The notes below the pieces were generated by a model. That model worked only from the letters and a program-made list of their open reading frames with translations. It searched no databases and had not been told where the DNA came from. A stretch of 64,000 nt of DNA from Natronospirillum operosum (lineage in GTDB: Bacteria > Pseudomonadota > Gammaproteobacteria > Pseudomonadales > Natronospirillaceae), in NCBI RefSeq assembly GCF_004768465.1, contig NZ_SRMF01000002.1, forward strand, positions 411,606 to 475,605. The letters run 5' to 3'. A program made the position numbers and the translations under genes. Below are positions 1 through 6,894 of the stretch, in pieces (position 1 is the stretch's first letter; every line of letters begins with the position of its first letter).

Positions 1-72
1 CATCCATGACAGCTCGACTACGGCCGTCCATGGCCGTAGACGGTCTCACAGTGCATGCACCCGGCTGGCGAC
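1..72 (+). repeat. Structured intergenic repeat, copy A (cut by window start)
   Basis: This is the right-hand part of a recurrent folded element that is also present at 221-311, 2973-3089 and 59980-60070. The conserved linker ATCCATGACAGCTCG (2-16) is followed by a perfect 8-bp hairpin, CTACGGCC (18-25) and GGCCGTAG (32-39), with loop GTCCAT. An ACG spacer and the 3' outer arm follow and run to about 72. The 5' outer arm lies outside the window. The stem bases differ from copy C but the pairing is kept. Both the linker and the loop carry TCCAT where the other copies carry TCCCT. Confidence 0.8.
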
Positions 73-89
73 TCCAACCGTGCCACCTG

Positions 90-141
90 CTGTAGGCTGT
101 GGCCCTTGCTCGCATGCGTGGCCAAGGGCCACAGCCTACAG
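90..141. repeat. Long inverted repeat (19-bp arms)
   Basis: The arms at 90-108 and 123-141 are perfect reverse complements of 19 bases (CTGTAGGCTGTGGCCCTTG), separated by 14 bases. The right arm lies in a 24-base segment, 116-139, that recurs exactly at 388-411. A 16-base part recurs in inverse orientation at 2914-2929. This is a second palindromic repeat type, with core GTGGCC-AAG-GGCCAC. It has no T-run, so it is not a standard terminator. Confidence 0.7.
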
Positions 142-220
142 ATAAGCTGCCTTCGGAGGCCAATTACGCACAGGGTGGATCCGTCTGAGCCAGGCACATG
201 CGGTGCGGCCGCCGCGCGGT

Positions 221-311
221 GGTGCCCTGACCGCAGACCGTCTGCGCACAGGGATGTGCGCAGTCGAGCTGTCAGGGACGACGTTTTTTGCGTGTCTGCG
301 GTCAGGGTACC
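221..311 (-). repeat. Structured intergenic repeat, copy B
   Basis: Read on the minus strand, this copy has an outer stem formed by 294-311 and 221-238 (17 of 18 positions complementary). A 30-base linker contains GTCCCTGACAGCTCG. The inner hairpin CTGCGCAC/GTGCGCAG has loop ATCCCT (plus-strand 242-263), and a 3-base ACG spacer precedes the closing arm. The stem sequence differs from the other copies while complementarity is preserved. It lies in the leader region upstream of prpD, inverted relative to copy A. Confidence 0.85.
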
Positions 312-387
312 CCGTAGAGGCGGCTTGGCTTATCAGTCTGGTAGTCACCCGTCAACCCATGGCGCTTAGGCCTATTCCGGGCGCGGT

Positions 388-411
388 GCGTGGCCAAGGG
401 CCACAGCCTAC
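388..411 (+). repeat. 24-base repeat upstream of prpD
   Basis: These 24 bases are identical to 116-139 and contain the palindromic core GTGGCC-AAG-GGCCAC followed by AGCCTAC. The copy lies 56 bases before the prpD start, so it should be in the transcribed leader if the promoter is upstream of it. No promoter for prpD can be assigned with confidence in 312-387. Confidence 0.6.
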
Positions 412-467
412 GAATCTGGCACCAGAGCCCAACAAAGAATCAACACGATCAGCAGAGAGAACACACT

Positions 468-1955
468 ATGAGCGCAACATTCGACACCAACGAAAGACCC
501 GATTACGACAAGGTGATTCAGGATATCGCCGACTATGTCCTGACCTATGACGTCACCAGTGAGGAAGCACTCACCACCGCCCGCTACTGCCTGATGGACA
601 CCCTTGGCTGTGGCCTGCTGGCGCTGCGCTTCCCCGAGTGCACCAAGCTGCTCGGTCCCGTGGTCGAGGGCACTCAGGTGCCGTTCGGCGCCCGGGTGCC
701 CGGTACCGACCTCAGTCTGGACCCGATCAAGGGCGCCTGGGACATCGGCTGCATCATCCGCTGGCTGGATTACAACGACACCTGGCTGGCCGCCGAGTGG
801 GGCCACCCGTCCGACAACCTGGGCGCCATTCTGGCCGTCACCGACCACCTGTCACAGCGGCGGGTCGCAGAGGGCGAAGCGCCCTTAACCGTCATGGACG
901 TGCTGAAGGCCATGGTGCTGGCCCATGAAATTCAGGGCGTGATCGCGCTGGAAAACAGCTTCAACCGCGTTGGCCTGGACCATGTGCTGCTGGTGCGCGT
1001 AGCGTCCACGGCCGTCGCCGCCAAGCTGATGGGCGGCAACCGCGAGCAGATCATGGCGGCCGTCTCGCACGCCTGGGTCGATGGCTCGGCGCTGCGCACC
1101 TATCGTCATGCACCGAACGCCGGGTCGCGCAAATCCTGGGCTGCCGGCGATGCCACCTCGCGCGCCGTCAAGCTGGCCGACATGGCCATGCGCGGCGAGA
1201 TGGGTGTCCCCGGTGCCCTGAGCGCGCCACAGTGGGGCTTCTACGACGTGTCCTTCAGCAAGACCAACCGTGACCAGAAGCTCAAGCCGGAAGGTGAGCG
1301 CCAACTCACCTTCAGTCAGACCTACGGCAGCTATGTGATGGAGAATGTCCTGTTCAAGGTGTCCTTCCCGGCCGAGTTCCACGCCCAGACAGCGGCCGAA
1401 GCAGCCGTGAAACTGCACAACCAGGTGAAGGACCGGCTCGATGATATCGACCGCGTTGTCATCCATACCCATGAAAGTGCCATCCGCATCATCTCCAAGG
1501 TGGGCAACCTGGCCAACCCGGCCGACCGGGACCACTGCCTGCAGTACATGACCGCCGTGCCGCTGGCCTTCGGCAACCTGATCGCCGAGCACTATGAAGA
1601 TGACTTCCACCGAGCCAATCCGATCATCGATCAGTTGCGCGACAAGATGGAGGTGGTCGAGGAGCCGCGCTTTACCCGCGAGTATCTGGAAGCCGACAAG
1701 CGCTCCATCGCCAATGCGCTGCAGGTGTTCTTCAAGGATGGTTCCAGCACCGAACAGGTAACCGTGGAATATCCGCTGGGCCACCGCCGGCGCCGGGACG
1801 AGGCCAAACCGGAACTGGAGAGAAAGTTTGCGGCCAATCTGGCGACCCGCTTTACCGCCGGTCGCTCAGAGGCGATACTGACGCTGTTCAAGGACCCGCA
1901 GCGCCTGCATGACATGCCTGTGCACCGGTTCGTGGAGCAGTTTGTAACGGCCTGA
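468..1955 (+). CDS. prpD: 2-methylcitrate dehydratase PrpD
   Basis: PrpD dehydrates 2-methylcitrate to 2-methyl-cis-aconitate in the cytoplasmic methylcitrate cycle of propionyl-CoA oxidation. The 495-residue protein follows the enterobacterial PrpD sequence almost throughout. Family stretches include [39 protein letters not shown] and [20 protein letters not shown], with [12 protein letters not shown] in the C-terminal half. The ATG at 468 gives the normal PrpD N-terminus, whereas upstream in-frame codons add an unrelated leader. prpB, prpC and acnD are not visible here and may lie left of the window. The next gene downstream is a membrane carrier only 10 bases away, so co-transcription is likely. 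Confidence 0.95.
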   Translation: MSATFDTNERPDYDKVIQDIADYVLTYDVTSEEALTTARYCLMDTLGCGLLALRFPECTKLLGPVVEGTQVPFGARVPGTDLSLDPIKGAWDIGCIIRWLDYNDTWLAAEWGHPSDNLGAILAVTDHLSQRRVAEGEAPLTVMDVLKAMVLAHEIQGVIALENSFNRVGLDHVLLVRVASTAVAAKLMGGNREQIMAAVSHAWVDGSALRTYRHAPNAGSRKSWAAGDATSRAVKLADMAMRGEMGVPGALSAPQWGFYDVSFSKTNRDQKLKPEGERQLTFSQTYGSYVMENVLFKVSFPAEFHAQTAAEAAVKLHNQVKDRLDDIDRVVIHTHESAIRIISKVGNLANPADRDHCLQYMTAVPLAFGNLIAEHYEDDFHRANPIIDQLRDKMEVVEEPRFTREYLEADKRSIANALQVFFKDGSSTEQVTVEYPLGHRRRRDEAKPELERKFAANLATRFTAGRSEAILTLFKDPQRLHDMPVHRFVEQFVTA

Positions 1956-1965
1956 CAGGACTCTG

Positions 1966-2871
1966 ATGGACGCCCTATTCAACGAGACCAGCCTGCAGCT
2001 GGTCCAGCGCATCTTTGGTGTTGTTTTCCCACTGGCGGCCATCGCCGCCGTGGGTTTTCTGTATGCGCGCAAGCGCCCGACCGACATGGCGGTGGCCAAC
2101 CGCATCAACATCGATGTGTTCATTCCGGCGCTGATTTTCTCGGTCATGGCGTCCAGTGATTTTCGCCTGCTGGACTATCTGCCGCTCGCTTTCGGAGCTC
2201 TGGTGGTGGTGCTGGGTTCAGCGCTCGTTGCCTGGCCGTTCTGTCGCTGGCTGGGCGTCGCACCCAAGACCCTGCTGCCGCCGATGATGTTCAACAACAG
2301 CGGCAATCTGGGCATACCACTGCTGGTACTGGCATTCTGCGAAGCCGCCCTGCCGGCGGCCATTGTCATGTTCGTGGTCAGCAATCTGCTGCATTTCACC
2401 TTCGGCATCTACATTCTCGAAGGCCACAGCCGACCGCTGCAGACGTTGCGCATGCCGATCATTCTGGCCACCTTTGCCGGTGTGGTCTGGAGTGTGTGGA
2501 ATCTGCCGCTGCCGGAGCCGCTGTTCATTTCCATCGACATGCTGGGCCAGATTGCCATTCCGCTGATGCTGTTTGCACTCGGCGTGCGCATGACAGATGT
2601 GGATTTCAGTCAGTGGAAGCTGGGTCTGTGGGGCACGGTGCTGTCACCGCTGAGCGGTCTGATTCCGGTGCTGCTGTTGCAGCCCTTGCTGCAGCTGGAT
2701 GCACAGCAGTTCGGGTATCTGCTGCTGTTCGCAGCACTGCCACCGGCGGTGCTCAACTATATGCTGTCGGAGAAGTACCAACAGGAGCCGGACAAGGTGG
2801 CTGCCATGGTGCTGATGGGCAATATCGGCAGCCTGCTGTTCATCCCTGTGGTGCTGGCGTTTATTCTCTAG
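1966..2871 (+). CDS. AEC-family (auxin efflux carrier-like) transporter
   Basis: This is a 301-residue integral membrane protein with about ten hydrophobic segments and the AEC features. An N-terminal half leads to NNSGNLGIPLL around residues 110-120, the conserved gate motif of this family, and a matching C-terminal half ends in NIGSLLFIPVVL. Bacterial members export or exchange small carboxylates such as malate or malonate. The substrate here cannot be read from sequence. Its position 10 bases after prpD suggests traffic of an organic acid linked to propionate or methylcitrate metabolism, which is an inference. It ends just before a dense cluster of palindromic repeats. Confidence 0.85.
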   Translation: MDALFNETSLQLVQRIFGVVFPLAAIAAVGFLYARKRPTDMAVANRINIDVFIPALIFSVMASSDFRLLDYLPLAFGALVVVLGSALVAWPFCRWLGVAPKTLLPPMMFNNSGNLGIPLLVLAFCEAALPAAIVMFVVSNLLHFTFGIYILEGHSRPLQTLRMPIILATFAGVVWSVWNLPLPEPLFISIDMLGQIAIPLMLFALGVRMTDVDFSQWKLGLWGTVLSPLSGLIPVLLLQPLLQLDAQQFGYLLLFAALPPAVLNYMLSEKYQQEPDKVAAMVLMGNIGSLLFIPVVLAFIL

Positions 2872-2900
2872 CCATGCCTCCGCATCCGTGCAGGCTGTGT

Positions 2901-3155
2901 GGTCCGACGTTTCGGCCCTTGGCCACGCATCGCCCAGATCGGTCCCTTTTTGCCTATGGTGCCAATCGGACCGTCGCCACGCCCGGGCACATGCCCTGTG
3001 AGACACGCAAAATACGTCATCCCTGACAGCTCGGTTGCGGCCGTCCCTGGCCGCAAACGGTCTCACAGGGCATGCACCCGGCAGGCGACTCTTATCGCGC
3101 CTCCCCAACGCAGGGGCCTGCGGCCCCATCGCGCACGGGGCCGAAACGTCGGACC
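2901..3155. repeat. 255-bp segment with 18-bp terminal inverted repeats
   Basis: GGTCCGACGTTTCGGCCC at 2901-2918 is the exact reverse complement of 3138-3155. Between them are structured-repeat copy C (2973-3089), an inverted piece of the 116-139 repeat (2914-2929), and the palindrome GGGGCC-TGC-GGCCCC (3113-3127). The whole sits between convergent genes and encodes no convincing protein. It resembles a nested palindrome cluster or a miniature element, but no transposase or clear target-site duplication was found. Confidence 0.6.
2973..3089 (+). repeat. Structured intergenic repeat, copy C (complete)
   Basis: This is the clearest complete copy. The outer arms 2973-3004 and 3060-3089 pair over about 28 positions with small bulges, and the innermost CATGCCCTGTGAGAC part is nearly perfect. 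The 5' linker (3005-3034) reads ACGCAAAATACGTC, then ATCCCTGACAGCTCGG. The inner hairpin is TTGCGGCC (3035-3042) with GGCCGCAA (3049-3056) and loop GTCCCT. The 3' side of the internal loop is only ACG (3057-3059). It lies between the convergent AEC carrier and FMN reductase genes. Confidence 0.85.
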
Positions 3156-3220
3156 GGATCTCCTACGGTGGTTATGTTCCGTAGGAGGCCAGCCCCCTGG
3201 CCGATGGCGGCGTCAGCCGC
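3113..3220. repeat. REP-like hairpin cluster
   Basis: Four short palindromes follow one another: GGGGCC-TGC-GGCCCC (3113-3127), CTCCTACGG/CCGTAGGAG (3160-3168 with 3179-3187), GGCCAG-CCCC-CTGGCC just after, and GGCGGC-GTCA-GCCGCC near 3203-3216. The piece GTAGGAG followed by a GC hairpin and GATGG resembles the layout of pseudomonad REP sequences. The cluster separates two convergent genes and may also stop transcription, though no U-tract is present. Confidence 0.5.
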
Positions 3221-3232
3221 CTTTGAACCGAT

Positions 3233-3787
3233 TTAACGCAGGGTCTTCATCGCACCGGCCCAGCGCACCAGGTCTTTCAGCATGGTGTTGAGGGCGTCGA
3301 CCTGCATGTCCTGCGGCTTGAAGGTACTGAAGTTTTCGAAATCGGTATACAGCGACAGCTGCACCTGGTCACGCACGTGCGCCAGGCGGACTTCGGAGGC
3401 GATCTGACGCAGGTGCTCTACCGCCCGTACACCACCGGCCGAACCGTAACCGACAAAGCCGGCGGCCTTGTCGTTCCACTCCTGGTTCAGGTAATCAAAG
3501 GCATTCTTCAGGGCTGCCGACGTACTGTGATTGTATTCGGGGGTCACAAATACATAGCCGTCGTATTTGCTGACCGTGGCGGCCCACTGCCTGGTGTGTT
3601 CATTGCTGTACTGCCCCATCAGAGCCGGCATTGGCTCGTCCAGCAAGGGCAGATCGAAATCTGCAATGTCCACCAGTTCGAATTCGGCACCTTCCACCTT
3701 GTGTGCATGATCCAGCACCCAATGGGCAACGGCTGCATTGACACGGCCAGGACGTGTACTTCCAGTTACTACGGCGATCTTGAGCAT
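3233..3787 (-). CDS. NADPH-dependent FMN reductase family protein
   Basis: This 184-residue flavodoxin-like protein carries the FMN phosphate-binding loop GSTRPGRVN near residue 9 and the family motif PEYNHSTSAALKNAFDYL around residues 85-100. Members (SsuE, ChrR and azoreductase-like) use NAD(P)H to reduce FMN, quinones, chromate or azo compounds. The physiological substrate is not evident. The start is preceded by GAGGAT. It is transcribed away from a LysR regulator 114 bases distant, the usual arrangement for a regulator and its target. Confidence 0.85.
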   Translation of the reverse strand: MLKIAVVTGSTRPGRVNAAVAHWVLDHAHKVEGAEFELVDIADFDLPLLDEPMPALMGQYSNEHTRQWAATVSKYDGYVFVTPEYNHSTSAALKNAFDYLNQEWNDKAAGFVGYGSAGGVRAVEHLRQIASEVRLAHVRDQVQLSLYTDFENFSTFKPQDMQVDALNTMLKDLVRWAGAMKTLR

Positions 3788-3901
3788 GGTTGATCCTCTG
3801 TTGTCACAATTAACTATCGATGCGGCCAGTATGATGACTATCCAGAGTCAATCAACACCGTTACTATTGATAGATCGTTTACTATAGAGAAACCATAAAA
3901 C
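3788..3901. promoter_or_regulatory. Divergent promoter region, reductase/LysR
   Basis: This AT-rich 114-base gap between divergent genes holds several related sites: AACTATCGAT, TTACTATTGATAG and TTTACTATAG. CTATTGATAG is a near-palindrome of the T-N11-A type bound by LysR proteins. Shared control by the LysR product is inferred; no promoter hexamers are assigned. Confidence 0.4.
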
Positions 3902-4804
3902 ATGGATACATTGCTCAGCATGCGCGTGTTTCAGGCTGTTGTGGACCACCATGGTTTTTCCGCTGCGGCGGACCACCTGGACCTGTCGAAGGCCATGGTC
4001 AGCAAACACATCATGCATCTGGAGCGCCGCCTGGGCGCCCGTCTGCTGAACCGCAACAGCCGCCATCTCAGCCTGACGGAGCCGGGACGCACCTATCTGC
4101 AGCGTTGTCGCAGTGTGCTGGAGGAACTGGACGAGGTAGAGGCCGTCATCTCGCGCGCCAATGTAAACCCGCGTGGAGAAATCCGGGTCACGGCTCCGAT
4201 GTGGCTGGCCAATACCGAGTTTACCGGCCTGCTGAGTGAGTTTCGCACCCTGTATCCGGAAGTGACCTTTGATTTCGATATCAGCGGCCGCTTTGTCGAT
4301 ATCGTCGAGGAGGGCTTCGATCTCGCCCTGCGCGCCAGCCAGACCCTGAACCCCAGCCTGATTGCGCGACCGCTGCTGGCCATGCCCTTTCGGCTGGTGG
4401 CGTCACCGGACTATCTTCAGCGGCGCGGTCATCCAGAAAAGCCAGCCGACATGAGAGCGCACGATATGCTGACCTATTCACTGGTCAGCAAGCGGGGCCA
4501 GGCGCGCCTGCATGGGCCCGAAGGAGAGGTCACGCTGCGCATGACCTCCGTGATGGCCAGTAACAATGAATTCCTGCTCTATCAGGCCGCACTGCAGGGC
4601 ATGGGGGTCGGGCTGCTGCCGGAAGGGCTGGTCAGTCACGATCTGGCAGCGGGTCGACTGTGCGAACTGCTGCCGGACTATCGACTGCCAGCCCCATCGC
4701 TGTATGCCGTCTACACCAGCCGCCGCTACATGACATCCAAAATCCGGCTGTTTATCGACTTTCTGTCGGCTCGCATGGGGGCACATATGTCAGTGCCCCG
4801 GTAA
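3902..4804 (+). CDS. LysR-family transcriptional regulator
   Basis: This 300-residue LysR protein has an N-terminal winged helix-turn-helix (MDTLLSMRVFQAVVDHHGFSAAADHLDLSKAMVSKHI, residues 1-37) and a substrate-binding domain from about residue 90 to the end. The sequence is closest in style to the CrgA/DmlR-like group, whose members often control neighbouring redox enzymes. It probably regulates the divergent FMN reductase and itself. The effector is unknown. No strong ribosome-binding site precedes the ATG, but the start matches the family N-terminus. Confidence 0.9.
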   Translation: MDTLLSMRVFQAVVDHHGFSAAADHLDLSKAMVSKHIMHLERRLGARLLNRNSRHLSLTEPGRTYLQRCRSVLEELDEVEAVISRANVNPRGEIRVTAPMWLANTEFTGLLSEFRTLYPEVTFDFDISGRFVDIVEEGFDLALRASQTLNPSLIARPLLAMPFRLVASPDYLQRRGHPEKPADMRAHDMLTYSLVSKRGQARLHGPEGEVTLRMTSVMASNNEFLLYQAALQGMGVGLLPEGLVSHDLAAGRLCELLPDYRLPAPSLYAVYTSRRYMTSKIRLFIDFLSARMGAHMSVPR

Positions 4805-4813
4805 ACGACGCTG

Positions 4814-5662
4814 CTACAGGGCTGCCTTTACTGCCGCCTCCCAACCCTGGGTCGGCCGGCCAATCAGCGTGCTCAGTTGCTTGCCATCCTCGAACAATGC
4901 GCCCTTTGAGACACCCGTATCCGCGTTGGCCAGTATTGCGGCAAAGGCTTCCGGCAAGCCCGCGCCCACCAGCACGTCCTTGTATTCGCTCTCCGGCAGA
5001 TTGACGTAGTTGACGGTCTTGCCACTTTGACGTGAAATCTCGGCGGCCAGATCGCTCAGGGTGTAGGCAGTGTCGCCGGCAAGTTCATAGACCCTGCCGG
5101 CCTGATTGTCGCTGGCCAGTGCAACAGCTGCGGCTTCTGCATAGTCCGCACGCACAGCAGACGAAATACGCCCGTCACCGGCACAGCCATAGACTGCACC
5201 GAGCGCCAGCGCCGTGCCAATACCCATGGTGTAGTTCTCGGTGTACCAGCCGTTGCGCAGTATGACTGACGGCAGACCTGACGCCTTGATAGCGGCCTCG
5301 GTTTCACGGTGTTCTTCGGCCAGGGTGAGCATACTGATGTCGGCATGCAGGATGCTGGTATAGGCCAGCAGCTGTACCCCGGCACGCTTCGCGGCAGCAA
5401 TGACATTCTGGTGCTGCTGTATACGCTGACCCACTTCACTGGAGGAGATCAGCAATACCCTGTCTGCACCCTGCAGCGCCGCGTCCCAACCGGTCGGGTC
5501 GTTATAGTCGGCCTGGCGAACCTGCACGCCCAACGCCGCGATATCTTCGGCTTTTTCAACATTGCGCACCGCAGCGACAAGGCTGGATGCAGGCACTTTT
5601 TGCAGCAATGAATCAATCACGAGACGGCCCAGTTGCCCGGTTGCGCCAGTAATTACGATCAT
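4814..5662 (-). CDS. qorB: NAD(P)H:quinone oxidoreductase QorB-like (NmrA/SDR fold)
   Basis: This 282-residue atypical short-chain reductase has the nucleotide-binding loop TGATGQLG at residues 5-12 and the QorB-type stretches LLISSSEVGQR, YTSILHAD and LRNGWYTENY. E. coli QorB (YtfG) reduces quinones with NADPH. The ATG at 5662 is chosen over the in-frame GTG at 5671 because GTGAGG lies 8 bases upstream of it. The divergent HxlR gene matches the ytfG-ytfH pairing of enterobacteria, which supports the assignment. Confidence 0.87.
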   Translation of the reverse strand: MIVITGATGQLGRLVIDSLLQKVPASSLVAAVRNVEKAEDIAALGVQVRQADYNDPTGWDAALQGADRVLLISSSEVGQRIQQHQNVIAAAKRAGVQLLAYTSILHADISMLTLAEEHRETEAAIKASGLPSVILRNGWYTENYTMGIGTALALGAVYGCAGDGRISSAVRADYAEAAAVALASDNQAGRVYELAGDTAYTLSDLAAEISRQSGKTVNYVNLPESEYKDVLVGAGLPEAFAAILANADTGVSKGALFEDGKQLSTLIGRPTQGWEAAVKAAL

Positions 5663-5719
5663 GGTTTCCACCTCACTTTTGCGTGTTTCGATTGGAGATG
5701 GCGAGCATATCCACTATGA

Positions 5720-5750
5720 TTACTTTTTGTAAGTACACACAAAAAGGTAA
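5720..5750. promoter_or_regulatory. Candidate HxlR operator
   Basis: An imperfect inverted repeat, TTACTTTTTGT (5720-5730) and ACAAAAAGGTAA (5739-5750), lies in the 93-base gap between qorB and the HxlR gene. It ends just upstream of the regulator's start and covers its ribosome-binding site (AAGGTAAG). HxlR proteins bind such dyads in divergent promoters, so autorepression plus control of qorB is the likely role. This is inferred from position and symmetry. Confidence 0.55.
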
Positions 5751-5755
5751 GTTTA

Positions 5756-6142
5756 ATGTCCAATACCGAGAGCGGAACTCTCTCCGCGGCTTTCAACCGC
5801 GGCAAAGTCATGTCCAGGGATTGCCCTTCCCGGGCGATTCTCAAGCATGTAACCAGTCAATGGGGTGTGCTTGTACTGGTGGCACTGATGGAAGACACCC
5901 ATCGTTTCAGTGCGTTGCGCCGCAAGATCGGCGGCGTCAGCGAGAAAATGCTGGCTCAGACACTGCAGCAACTGGAGCAGGACGGATTCGTGCACCGTGT
6001 TTCCTATCCTGTGGTGCCGCCCCATGTGGAGTATTCGCTGACCCCGCTGGGCAAAGATATAGGGCGTCGAGTAGCTGACCTGGCTGACTGGATCGAACTG
6101 AACCTCCCAACCATCATCAAGGCGCGTCAGTCACTGGCCTGA
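5756..6142 (+). CDS. HxlR-family transcriptional regulator (YtfH-like)
   Basis: This 128-residue winged-helix protein has the HxlR core DCPSRAILKHVTSQWGVLVL near residues 20-40, with the conserved Cys used for redox or electrophile sensing in related QorR and HypR proteins. RFSALRRKIGGVSEKMLAQTLQQLEQDG follows as the recognition region. It is likely to be a quinone- or electrophile-responsive repressor of qorB. It is preceded by AAGGTAAG. Confidence 0.9.
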   Translation: MSNTESGTLSAAFNRGKVMSRDCPSRAILKHVTSQWGVLVLVALMEDTHRFSALRRKIGGVSEKMLAQTLQQLEQDGFVHRVSYPVVPPHVEYSLTPLGKDIGRRVADLADWIELNLPTIIKARQSLA

Positions 6143-6169
6143 AACCGGCGCGCCAGCCCGCACGGGATT

Positions 6170-6844
6170 TCATTCGGTACTGTACGGCTGGCCCCATACA
6201 TCCCCATGCAGCAGTTCCTCCAGGGGGAGCCGTGAGCGCCAGCCTTTGGCTTCCAGTTCCGGCCGGTCGAGAAACTCGCTCACATAGCCCAGGCACAGAT
6301 AGGCCACCGGATACACATCGGTCGGCAGTTTCAGCGTGGCGCTCAGTTCGTCCTGATCGAGAATACTCACCCAGCCAACGCCAATGCCTTCGGCCCGGGC
6401 CGCCAGCCAGAGGTTCTGCACGGCCAGGCAGACGCTGAACAGATCGGTCTCCAGCACGCTGTTGCGCCCCAGCACATGCGTGCCGCCACGGCTGCGGTTA
6501 CAGGTGATGCAGAGGTTCAGCGGGCTGTCCATAATGCCCTCGAGCTTGAGCCGGCTGTACAGGGTCTTGCGCTCCCCGGCGTAATTCTCGGCGGCCTTCT
6601 GATTCTCCCGCTCGAATATGGCCTGCACGTCCTGCCTGACCTCACGACTTCTGATGACAATAAAATCCCAGGGCTGCATGAAGCCCACCGAAGGGGCATG
6701 GTGCGCCGCCTGCAACAGCCGCTCGAGCAGGTCCGGCGCTATCGGGTCGGGCAGAAACTGCGAGCGCACATCACGGCGCTCGTGGATAGCGCGATACAGT
6801 CCCTGTCTTTCGGTAGCGGAAAATCGATGGTCGGATGTGGTCAT
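6170..6844 (-). CDS. bluB: 5,6-dimethylbenzimidazole synthase BluB
   Basis: This 224-residue protein of the nitroreductase fold shows BluB features: ERRDVRSQFLPDP near the N-terminus (FMN contacts), HHAPSVGFMQPWDFIVI and ESEGIGVGWVSI-type text (here AEGIGVGWVSILDQDEL). BluB uses oxygen to cut FMN into dimethylbenzimidazole, the lower ligand of vitamin B12. No other cobalamin gene and no obvious B12 riboswitch lies nearby, so it may feed a pathway encoded elsewhere or a salvage route. A generic nitroreductase is the alternative. Confidence 0.82.
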   Translation of the reverse strand: MTTSDHRFSATERQGLYRAIHERRDVRSQFLPDPIAPDLLERLLQAAHHAPSVGFMQPWDFIVIRSREVRQDVQAIFERENQKAAENYAGERKTLYSRLKLEGIMDSPLNLCITCNRSRGGTHVLGRNSVLETDLFSVCLAVQNLWLAARAEGIGVGWVSILDQDELSATLKLPTDVYPVAYLCLGYVSEFLDRPELEAKGWRSRLPLEELLHGDVWGQPYSTE

Positions 6845-6894
6845 GCCAGTGTCCAGCGTTGATATTGAAACATTCTGCGCCTATTGCGTCCCCC

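Noticed and set aside
1-3232. CRISPR array or integron attC cassette array
   Set aside because: The repeats are dispersed, in both orientations and irregularly spaced, with no cas or intI gene and no GTTRRRY-type core sites. They fit intergenic palindromic elements better.
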